Shown here piece by piece: positions 43,066 through 49,957 of a DNA stretch of 49,957 nt; position 1 is the first letter of the stretch, and each line of letters opens with the position of its first letter. The DNA lies in the NCBI RefSeq assembly GCF_005886535.1, contig NZ_PNDS01000081.1, forward strand, positions 1 through 49,957, read 5' to 3'. Position numbers and translations under genes: made by a program. Below the pieces are notes generated by a model. The model was given only the letters and a program-made list of their open reading frames with translations. It was not told the origin of the DNA and did not search any database. This DNA comes from Pseudoalteromonas sp. S2755. GTDB taxonomy: Bacteria > Pseudomonadota > Gammaproteobacteria > Enterobacterales > Alteromonadaceae.

Positions 43066-43828
43066 TCTCGAGCTACAATTCAATAAAGCGCAAATTCGTA
43101 TTGGCCATCTTACGGATTGTCATTTGTTTGCCACGCCCTCTGGGGAATACTTTGCAGTAAATACCGCTGCTAACTTTGAACGCACTCTGGCTGCGATGGC
43201 CAAGGAGCATTTTGATTGTGTGGTGTTTGGCGGTGATTTAACACAAGATCATAGTGCGGCTTCTTATTATGAGTTTGCCCGTCTAGTTACAGAGAGTGAT
43301 TTACAATGCCCTGTGCTTTGGGTGCCGGGAAATCACGACGAGCTAGCTTTACTTGAAGAAATAAGTATAGGGCAAATCGTTCGTCATAAGCGCATCTCAG
43401 GTCCGTTTGGCCAAGTGCTATTGTTAAATTCAAAAGGTAAAACACCCGCCGGATGGTGCGCTAAGTCACATTTAGTGACGCTCAAAGACACGCTTCACAA
43501 TAATATCAACAACAATACGATTGTTTTTACTCACCACCATCCTAGGCCGATTGATGGCTATTTAGATAAACACATGCTCGAAAATGGTCCTGCATTGTTA
43601 AACCTGCTGGTGGACTCAGGGCAAGTTTCAGGGCTATTTCATGGTCATGTGCACAATGAATATCAACAACAATTTCGCACTTTACCTATCTATGCTACGC
43701 CTGCAACATCAATCCAATTTGATAAGCACACAGAGGACTGGTGTCAGTCTGACTTGGGTCCCGCTTATCGTGTCATCGTATTTAGTAAAAGCGCTATAAC
43801 AACAGAGGTAAAATGGCTCGGAAAGTAG
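43052..43828 (+). CDS. cpdA: CpdA, 3',5'-cyclic-AMP phosphodiesterase
   Basis: Calcineurin-like metallophosphoesterase of 258 residues (E. coli CpdA 275) that hydrolyses cAMP. The five metal-binding motifs are in order: HLTDCHLF, GGDLTQD, PGNHDE, THHHPRPID and FHGHVHNEY. It overlaps the preceding DUF1249 gene by 14 bases and the following yqiA by 16, so the block is tightly coupled. It probably tunes cAMP-CRP signalling, as in the same gene order in other gammaproteobacteria. Confidence 0.93.
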   Translation: MAWFDLELQFNKAQIRIGHLTDCHLFATPSGEYFAVNTAANFERTLAAMAKEHFDCVVFGGDLTQDHSAASYYEFARLVTESDLQCPVLWVPGNHDELALLEEISIGQIVRHKRISGPFGQVLLLNSKGKTPAGWCAKSHLVTLKDTLHNNINNNTIVFTHHHPRPIDGYLDKHMLENGPALLNLLVDSGQVSGLFHGHVHNEYQQQFRTLPIYATPATSIQFDKHTEDWCQSDLGPAYRVIVFSKSAITTEVKWLGK

Positions 43829-44376
43829 TTTATATTCATGGCTTTAATAGCTCTGAGCTCTCCTATAAAGCAACGGCATTTGGTGAATATATGTTGGATA
43901 AACAAACGCCATATATTGTTCCAAGACTGCATTATGACCCGAGAGTCGCATTGGCACAGTTGGATAGCGTCATTGATTCTGATACTGTGTTATTAGGTAG
44001 CTCGTTAGGCGGCTATTACGCCACCTACTTTTCGCAACATCTTGGCTGTAAAGCGGTGGTGATAAACCCTGCAGTTAGGCCTTTTTCATTATTAAATGAC
44101 TACCTTGGACCACAATACAATCCTTATCAGGATTGTCATTATGAGCTGCTGCATGAGCATATTGATGCGTTAAAATCCATGTATGTCGAGCAGCTTAGTA
44201 ATCCAGAAAACTTGCTATTATTGCAACAAACGGGCGACGAGGTGCTGCCTTTTGAAGAGGCGGTGCGTTATTATAGTCATTGTCGTCAAATTATTGAGTT
44301 TGGTGGGGATCATAGCTTTGTTGAATTTCCACGCTATTTTGACACCATCACCAAATTTTTAACTATCAAAAATTAG
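43813..44376 (+). CDS. yqiA: YqiA, esterase
   Basis: Alpha/beta-hydrolase-like esterase of 187 residues (E. coli 193). It has the opening KVVYIHGFNSSELSYKA, nucleophile elbow GSSLGGYYA (serine in GxSxGG), a late aspartate in QQTGDEVL and the catalytic histidine in GGDHSF. Physiological substrate unknown. Its ribosome site GAGG lies inside cpdA. It lies upstream of parE in the conserved cpdA-yqiA-parE order. Confidence 0.92.
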   Translation: MARKVVYIHGFNSSELSYKATAFGEYMLDKQTPYIVPRLHYDPRVALAQLDSVIDSDTVLLGSSLGGYYATYFSQHLGCKAVVINPAVRPFSLLNDYLGPQYNPYQDCHYELLHEHIDALKSMYVEQLSNPENLLLLQQTGDEVLPFEEAVRYYSHCRQIIEFGGDHSFVEFPRYFDTITKFLTIKN

Positions 44377-44380
44377 AATT

Positions 44381-44423
44381 TATGCACAAAGCTCTGCTCA
44401 AAGCTGTACGTTGTGCATATACT
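44381..44423 (+). promoter_or_regulatory. Inverted repeat and -10-like box upstream of parE
   Basis: TATGCACAA (44381-44389) and TTGTGCATA (44411-44419) form perfect 9-bp arms around 21 bases. A TATACT box (44418-44423) overlaps the right arm. The -35 region is weak. It may be an operator over a parE promoter, or only a read-through hairpin. Confidence 0.4.
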
Positions 44424-44453
44424 AGCGGATAAAAAGATAACTAGAACTAGCCT

Positions 44454-46343
44454 ATGAGTCAGCAAAACTATAATGCCGAAGCTATTGAGGTACTCAATGG
44501 CTTAGAGCCAGTTAAGCGCCGTCCAGGCATGTATACCGATACCACCAGACCTAATCATTTAGGCCAAGAGGTTATCGATAACAGTGTCGATGAAGCCTTA
44601 GCCGGACATGCCACCAAAATTGACGTGATCTTGCACGAAGACAACTCTTTTGAAGTCATCGATGACGGTCGAGGAATGCCTGTGGACATTCACCCAGAGG
44701 AGGGTGTGCCTGGGGTTGAATTGATCCTGACCAAACTTCATGCCGGGGGCAAGTTTTCCAATAAAAACTACCAGTTCTCCGGTGGTCTTCATGGGGTGGG
44801 TATATCAGTTGTTAATGCGTTGTCGACTCGAGTCGAAATTACCGTTAAACGCGATGCGCAAATCTATGAAATGGCATTTGAAAACGGCGATAAAGTCGAA
44901 GACTTACGAGTGACAGGAAGTGTTGGCAAGCGTAATACCGGCACCTCAGTACACTTTTGGCCCGATGCGAGTTATTTTGACTCAGCTAACTTCTCAATTA
45001 CTAAGTTAAACCACTTGCTTAAAGCCAAGGCTGTATTGTGTCCTGGGCTTAGAATTCGTTTTGTAAATAAACAGACGAAAGAAACGCAAGAATGGCACTA
45101 TGAGGCAGGTCTTGAGGATTACCTAAAAGACAGCGCTGAAGGCTATGAAGTGCTGCCGAAATCCCCATTTACAGGCAGTTTCAGTGGCTCAACCGAAGGG
45201 GTTGATTGGGCGCTTCATTGGTTGCCTGAGGGCGGTGAATCTATCGCTGAAAGCTACGTAAACCTTATTCCAACGGCACAAGGTGGAACCCATGTAAATG
45301 GGTTACGCCAAGGCTTACTTGAAGCGATGCGGGAGTTTTGTGAATTCAGAAACCTGATCCCACGTGGCGTGAAACTGACGCCTGATGATGTTTGGGATCG
45401 CTGTAGTTATGTCTTGTCGGTTAAGATGCAAGACCCACAATTTGCCGGTCAAACCAAAGAAAAGCTGTCATCACGTTCGTGCGCTACTTTTGTATCAGGC
45501 ATTGTCAAAGACGCCTTTAGTCTATGGTTGAACGAACACACTGAAACTGCAGAGTTACTTGCTGAGCTGTGTATCAGTAATGCGCAAAAACGTTTGCGTG
45601 CTGCGAAAAAAGTGGTTCGTAAAAAAGTCACTTCGGGTCCTGCTTTACCGGGTAAATTAACCGATTGTTCTGGAAGTGAAACCGAACGCTCAGAAATCTT
45701 TTTGGTGGAAGGGGATTCAGCAGGTGGCTCGGCAAAACAAGCACGAGACCGCGAATTCCAAGCAATCATGCCACTGCGCGGTAAAATCCTAAATACCTGG
45801 GAGGTGGAATCTGGGCAGATCTTAGCCTCGCAAGAAGTACATGATATTTCTGTTGCCTTAGGTATCGACCCTGACTCTGAAGACTTATCTGGTCTACGCT
45901 ATGGTAAAATATGTATCCTTGCGGATGCAGACTCCGACGGACTTCATATTGCTACTTTGTTATGCGCGCTCTTTGTAAGACACTTTCCAGAGCTTGTTCG
46001 TAAGGGACATGTTTTTGTTGCTATGCCGCCGCTATTTCGTATCGATGTTGGTAAGGAGGTTTACTATGCTCTTGATGAAGATGAGAAAAAGGGCATTTTA
46101 GACCGTATTGAGGCCGAAAAGAAACGCGGTAAAGTTAACGTACAGCGCTTTAAAGGATTGGGTGAAATGAACCCGTTGCAATTGCGTGAAACCACTATGG
46201 ATCCAAATACTAGACGTTTAGTTCAGCTGACACTAGATGAGCCTGAGCAAACCCTCGAAATGATGGATATGCTGCTAGCTAAAAAGCGCTCTGGCGACCG
46301 TAAAATTTGGCTTGAACAGCACGGAGATAAGGCAGAGGTTTAA
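44454..46343 (+). CDS. parE: ParE, topoisomerase IV subunit B
   Basis: ATPase subunit of topoisomerase IV (629 residues, E. coli 630), which separates daughter chromosomes. The GHKL ATP site has VIDNSVDEALAGH, DDGRGMPVDIHP and GGLHGVGISVVNALS. The transducer and TOPRIM parts carry EGDSAGGSAKQARDR near 420 and the acidic DADSDG near 491. QRFKGLGEMNP and TMDPNTR lie near the C-terminus. Complete and of normal length. Separated from parC by one gene. Confidence 0.97.
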   Translation: MSQQNYNAEAIEVLNGLEPVKRRPGMYTDTTRPNHLGQEVIDNSVDEALAGHATKIDVILHEDNSFEVIDDGRGMPVDIHPEEGVPGVELILTKLHAGGKFSNKNYQFSGGLHGVGISVVNALSTRVEITVKRDAQIYEMAFENGDKVEDLRVTGSVGKRNTGTSVHFWPDASYFDSANFSITKLNHLLKAKAVLCPGLRIRFVNKQTKETQEWHYEAGLEDYLKDSAEGYEVLPKSPFTGSFSGSTEGVDWALHWLPEGGESIAESYVNLIPTAQGGTHVNGLRQGLLEAMREFCEFRNLIPRGVKLTPDDVWDRCSYVLSVKMQDPQFAGQTKEKLSSRSCATFVSGIVKDAFSLWLNEHTETAELLAELCISNAQKRLRAAKKVVRKKVTSGPALPGKLTDCSGSETERSEIFLVEGDSAGGSAKQARDREFQAIMPLRGKILNTWEVESGQILASQEVHDISVALGIDPDSEDLSGLRYGKICILADADSDGLHIATLLCALFVRHFPELVRKGHVFVAMPPLFRIDVGKEVYYALDEDEKKGILDRIEAEKKRGKVNVQRFKGLGEMNPLQLRETTMDPNTRRLVQLTLDEPEQTLEMMDMLLAKKRSGDRKIWLEQHGDKAEV

Positions 46344-46344
46344 C

Positions 46345-47454
46345 ATGAAAATACATAGTAAATTGACCACGGTAGCGACGACGCTGGCAGTGGCGCTACT
46401 AAGCTCACAAGCACTGGCAAACGATATGCTTTCGCGCCTTTCAGTACCTAAAGGGTATGAGCTGAGCTATTTTGCTAAAGATGTTGAGAATGCAAGACAA
46501 ATGGCGGTGGGCAAAGACGGCACTGTGTACGTTGGCTCTCGCAAAGCGGGCAAAGTTCACGCACTCATTGACAATAATCGTGATGGTGTAGCCGACAAGA
46601 AAATCTTAGTTGCAGAAGGGCTGAATATGCCCTCCGGTATCGCCCTAAAAGATGGTGACTTATATGTTGCTGAAGTTGAGCGTATTGTACGTTTTAAGCA
46701 AATCGCAAAAAACCTCAAGGCACCGATAAAAGAAGTGGTGTTCGATGATTTGCCTGACAAACGTCACCATGGCTGGAAGTACCTGACAGTATCGCCTGAA
46801 GGTGAACTGATCATTCCTGTTGGCGTGCCTTGTAATATTTGTGCCGAAGACCCTAAGTTTGGCCGTATATTTTCACTAAATCTTGAGACGAAAAAGCTTT
46901 CGACGATTGCCAAAGGCGTGCGTAACTCAGTGGGTTTTGATTATCACCCAGTAACCGGAAAATTATGGTTTAGCGATAATGGTCGCGACATGATGGGAGA
47001 TGACATTCCACCATGTGAAATCAACCGCGTTGACGAAATAGGTCAGCATTTTGGCTTTCCGTATGTTCATGGCGGCAGTGTGCTAGACCCTGAATTTGGC
47101 GAGGGTAAATCGGTGACTGATTACACCATGCCTGCACTTGCATTACAAGCACACGTTGCACCGCTGGGCATCCACTTTTACCGTGGCGAGCAATTTCCAA
47201 AGGCAATGAAACATCAGCTTTTTGTTGCTGAACATGGCTCATGGAACCGCAGCAAAAAAGTGGGCTATCGAGTAATGCGAGCAAACGTGCAAGATGGCCA
47301 AATTAGAGGCTATGAGCCTTTCCTTACCGGCTTTATGGAAAACGAAACAACCTATGGTCGACCTGCCGCAATTGCAGAGCTTAGCGACGGTAGCCTGCTC
47401 GTTTCCGATGATTACGCCAATGCGATATATCGCATCAGCTACAACAACAAGTAA
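46345..47454 (+). CDS. PQQ-dependent sugar dehydrogenase-like protein
   Basis: A 369-residue exported beta-propeller protein. Signal peptide: [20 protein letters not shown]. The propeller shows the sorbosone/glucose-dehydrogenase-type pattern ([91 protein letters not shown]). A CNIC pair sits in [16 protein letters not shown]. Such enzymes oxidise sugars in the periplasm using PQQ, though many relatives lack proven activity. The frame is open 11 codons further upstream, overlapping parE, but ATG at 46345 has AGAGG. It lies one base after the parE stop. Confidence 0.8.
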   Translation: MKIHSKLTTVATTLAVALLSSQALANDMLSRLSVPKGYELSYFAKDVENARQMAVGKDGTVYVGSRKAGKVHALIDNNRDGVADKKILVAEGLNMPSGIALKDGDLYVAEVERIVRFKQIAKNLKAPIKEVVFDDLPDKRHHGWKYLTVSPEGELIIPVGVPCNICAEDPKFGRIFSLNLETKKLSTIAKGVRNSVGFDYHPVTGKLWFSDNGRDMMGDDIPPCEINRVDEIGQHFGFPYVHGGSVLDPEFGEGKSVTDYTMPALALQAHVAPLGIHFYRGEQFPKAMKHQLFVAEHGSWNRSKKVGYRVMRANVQDGQIRGYEPFLTGFMENETTYGRPAAIAELSDGSLLVSDDYANAIYRISYNNK

Positions 47455-47462
47455 GGTGTAAC

Positions 47463-49766
47463 ATGACAGATCCTCAAGCCTTGTCCTTGCAAGGCATTGA
47501 ACAACTTCCGATGGGGCGTTTTACTGAAGATGCCTACCTGAACTACTCCATGTATGTGATCATGGATAGGGCGTTGCCGCATATTGGTGACGGCCTGAAG
47601 CCTGTACAACGTCGTATTGTATATGCGATGAGTGAGCTGGGCTTATCTGCTCAAGCAAAATACAAAAAATCTGCCCGTACCGTTGGTGACGTATTGGGTA
47701 AATATCACCCTCATGGCGATAGTGCTTGTTATGAGGCCATGGTACTCATGGCGCAGCCGTTCTCTTATCGCTATCCGCTGGTGGATGGCCAAGGTAACTG
47801 GGGTGCTGCGGATGATCCTAAATCATTTGCTGCGATGCGTTATACCGAGGCGCGTTTATCTAAGTTTTCAGAAGTACTGCTGAAAGAGCTTGGTCAAGGT
47901 ACGGTTGATTGGACCGCTAACTTTGATGGTACCCTAGATGAGCCACAAGTATTACCCGCGCGTTTACCACATATCTTGTTGAATGGGGTGACAGGTATTG
48001 CGGTGGGGATGGCAACCGATATTCCGCCGCACAACGTGCGTGAAGTTGCTGAAGCTTGTTGTTTGTTATTGGATAAGCCTAAATCCGAACTAGAAGAAAT
48101 TCTAGAATTGGTCAAGGCGCCTGACTATCCAACCGATGCGGAAATCATTACGCCGCAAGAAGAGATCAAAAAGCTTTACACTACAGGTCGTGGCTCAATC
48201 AAGATGCGTGCTGTATACACCGAAGAGCAAGGCGAAGTGGTGATCACCGCGTTGCCACACCAATGTTCGGGTGCCAAGGTGCTAGAGCAGATAGCAGCAC
48301 AAATGACAGCGAAGAAACTCCCTATGGTAGCGGATTTACGCGACGAATCGGATCATGAAAATCCGACGCGTATCGTCATCGTACCGCGCTCAAATCGAGT
48401 TAAGGTCGAGCCATTAATGGCGCACCTATTTGCCACAACGGATCTTGAAAAGAACTACCGTGTTAATATCAATATGATTGGTTTAGACGGCCGTCCACAA
48501 GTTAAAGACTTGCGTCAGATTTTATCTGAATGGCTAGTATTCCGTCGTGAAACGGTACGTAGACGTTTGCAGTATCGTTTAGACAAAGTGCTCGCGCGTT
48601 TGCATATTCTTGAAGGTTTGATGATTGCATTTTTGAATATCGATGAAGTCATCGAAATCATTCGCAACGAAGACAAGCCAAAAGAAGAGTTAATAGCGCG
48701 TTTTGGTCTTTCAGATAAGCAGGCAGAAGCAATTCTAGACCTGAAATTACGCCACCTTGCAAAGCTTGAAGAAATGAAGATCCGTGGTGAGCAAGATGAG
48801 CTTGAAAAAGAGCGTGATGGACTGGAAAAAACCTTAGGCTCTGAACGTCGCATGTCGACGTTGATGAAAAAGGAAATTCAAGAAGCTGCTGAATTGTATG
48901 GCGATGATAGACGCTCACCGGTAGTTGAGCGTGGTGAAGCCAAAGCGCTTAGCGAAAAGGATTTGATCCCATCAGAGTCTGTAACAGTTGTGCTATCTGA
49001 AAAAGGCTGGGCGCGTTTTGCAAAGGGTCATGATATCGATGCCGAAGGGCTAAGCTACCGCTCAGGAGACAGTTATAAAGCTTCTGCGAAAGGCAAGAGT
49101 AATCAGCCTGCGGTGTTCTTGGATACCTCAGGGCGAGCCTTTGCAACCGATGCGCATAGTTTACCTTCAGCCCGAAGTCAGGGCGAACCGATGACTGGGC
49201 GGTTTAACTTGGCGCCAGGGTGTAACTTTGAACATGTGGTCATGGGCGAAGAGAAGTCGACTTACCTGATGGCGACCGATGGCGGTTACGGCTTTATTAG
49301 TGACTTTGCTGATATGGTGAGCAAAAACAAAAATGGTAAAGCGTTCGTTAGCGTACCAAAAGGTGCACATTTGATGGCGCCAATTCAAGTATTCGATGTT
49401 GCCACCGATATGTGCATGGCGATTTCGAGCGAAGGCAGAATGCTACTATTCCCATTACGTGATTTACCTAAGCTTGGTAAAGGTAAGGGGAATAAGATTA
49501 TCTCAATCCCTAGCGCGAAAGTGCAAAGCCGCGAAGAGTTTGTCAAAGTGTTAGCGGTAGTACCTGAAGGCGTTTCTGTTACCTTACATGCAGGTAAGCG
49601 CAAGCTAACCTTAAAGCCGAGTGATTTAGAGCACTATTACGGTGAGCGAGGTCGTAGAGGTAATAAGTTACCACGCGGATTACAGCGTGTTGATAGTTAT
49701 GATCTAGAGCACAATGGTGTCGAGACACCAGAAGACAATGACGCTAGCGTAGATACCGAAGAATAA
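47463..49766 (+). CDS. parC: ParC, topoisomerase IV subunit A
   Basis: DNA-cleaving subunit of topoisomerase IV, 767 residues (E. coli 752). The winged-helix domain has [24 protein letters not shown] and the catalytic tyrosine Y127 in [10 protein letters not shown]. Quinolone-determining residues S87 and E91 (E. coli S80 and E84) are wild type. A tower region and six-blade C-terminal beta-pinwheel (repeated [26 protein letters not shown] blades) follow. The C-terminus ends in an acidic tail. Starts 8 bp after the sugar-dehydrogenase stop. Normal and complete. Confidence 0.97.
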   Translation: MTDPQALSLQGIEQLPMGRFTEDAYLNYSMYVIMDRALPHIGDGLKPVQRRIVYAMSELGLSAQAKYKKSARTVGDVLGKYHPHGDSACYEAMVLMAQPFSYRYPLVDGQGNWGAADDPKSFAAMRYTEARLSKFSEVLLKELGQGTVDWTANFDGTLDEPQVLPARLPHILLNGVTGIAVGMATDIPPHNVREVAEACCLLLDKPKSELEEILELVKAPDYPTDAEIITPQEEIKKLYTTGRGSIKMRAVYTEEQGEVVITALPHQCSGAKVLEQIAAQMTAKKLPMVADLRDESDHENPTRIVIVPRSNRVKVEPLMAHLFATTDLEKNYRVNINMIGLDGRPQVKDLRQILSEWLVFRRETVRRRLQYRLDKVLARLHILEGLMIAFLNIDEVIEIIRNEDKPKEELIARFGLSDKQAEAILDLKLRHLAKLEEMKIRGEQDELEKERDGLEKTLGSERRMSTLMKKEIQEAAELYGDDRRSPVVERGEAKALSEKDLIPSESVTVVLSEKGWARFAKGHDIDAEGLSYRSGDSYKASAKGKSNQPAVFLDTSGRAFATDAHSLPSARSQGEPMTGRFNLAPGCNFEHVVMGEEKSTYLMATDGGYGFISDFADMVSKNKNGKAFVSVPKGAHLMAPIQVFDVATDMCMAISSEGRMLLFPLRDLPKLGKGKGNKIISIPSAKVQSREEFVKVLAVVPEGVSVTLHAGKRKLTLKPSDLEHYYGERGRRGNKLPRGLQRVDSYDLEHNGVETPEDNDASVDTEE

Positions 49767-49773
49767 CCGATAT

Positions 49774-49801
49774 AGGCCGCCCACCGCGGCCTTATTTTTA
49801 T
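49774..49801 (+). terminator. Terminator after parC
   Basis: AGGCCGC (49774-49780) pairs with GCGGCCT (49786-49792) with a five-base loop, followed by TATTTTTA. It lies eight bases after the parC stop. The last 156 bases of the window show no gene. Confidence 0.93.
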
Positions 49802-49957
49802 CTCTTGAAAACCATCGCGAGGTGAACTCGCTTATATGGACTCCTCCAATTGTACAAGCCATTTTTTGCATTATTGGTGTGATTGCGTGCTTATATCCGG
49901 GCTCTTGATGAGGTGCTACCTCGGCCTCTTTGATGTTTTCGCGCCCTTGTGCCTTCT

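Noticed and set aside
47463..49766. Quinolone-resistance changes in parC
   Set aside because: The relevant residues (S87, E91) are the wild-type ones and the rest of the region is normal.
1..49957. Insertion sequences, integrons, prophage or CRISPR
   Set aside because: No transposase, integrase, phage structural gene or regularly spaced repeat was seen. Only short intergenic palindromes are present.

Overview
The window looks like chromosomal DNA of a marine gammaproteobacterium of the Pseudoalteromonas type (Alteromonadales). It is moderately AT-rich. Its housekeeping blocks (ruvX-yqgE-gshB-rsmE; hemW-rdgB-yggT-proC-yggS next to pilT-pilU; nudF-DUF1249-cpdA-yqiA-parE-parC) follow gammaproteobacterial order, and the protein sequences read as Alteromonadales. 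No tRNA, rRNA, CRISPR array, transposase or phage gene was seen. Genus is inferred from gene content and was not tested by a search.

Region 1 (1-16.3 kb) is an exopolysaccharide (EPS) locus. Minus-strand genes: a Wzy/ligase-type membrane protein, a Wzz/GumC-like co-polymerase without kinase domain, a Wza-type outer-membrane export lipoprotein, a GT2 glycosyltransferase and a Wzx-like flippase. Then come a sigma-54-dependent response regulator and a two-gene operon for a secreted LruC-domain protein and a small lipoprotein. Plus-strand genes: a DXD glycosyltransferase, a WecG/TagA/CpsF transferase with a degenerate sugar-transferase domain at its N-terminus, an intact priming sugar transferase, a polysaccharide pyruvyl transferase and a second GT2 enzyme. 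A CHASE-GGDEF diguanylate cyclase and an HBM/HAMP histidine kinase follow (16.6-19.8 kb).

The main new observation is regulatory. In front of nearly every transcription unit of this locus I can read a -24/-12 (sigma-54) element, with its -12 base pair 36-43 bp before the start codon. Five of the seven also have a near-palindrome TTGCA-N3-TGCAA some 60-130 bp further upstream; the flippase promoter has two. The obvious candidate for the DNA-binding activator is the sigma-54 response regulator encoded in the middle of the locus, which appears to control itself as well. Together with the diguanylate cyclase and kinase this suggests a dedicated, locus-wide switch for making matrix polysaccharide and its LruC protein partner.

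Region 2 (19.9-36.7 kb) is mostly housekeeping: a DUF885 lipoprotein, hemW, rdgB, DUF4426, yggT, proC, yggS, the twitching ATPases pilT and pilU with a periplasmic solute-binding-like protein, ruvX, yqgE, gshB, rsmE, two poorly known genes and glnE. A palindromic, MITE-like element lies in the gap at 29.35-29.46 kb.

Region 3 (36.8-49.96 kb) holds two uncharacterised exported proteins, a TcpQ-like protein, an LpxL-type acyltransferase, tolC, and the plus-strand run nudF-DUF1249-cpdA-yqiA-parE-(PQQ-type sugar dehydrogenase)-parC, closed by a strong terminator.
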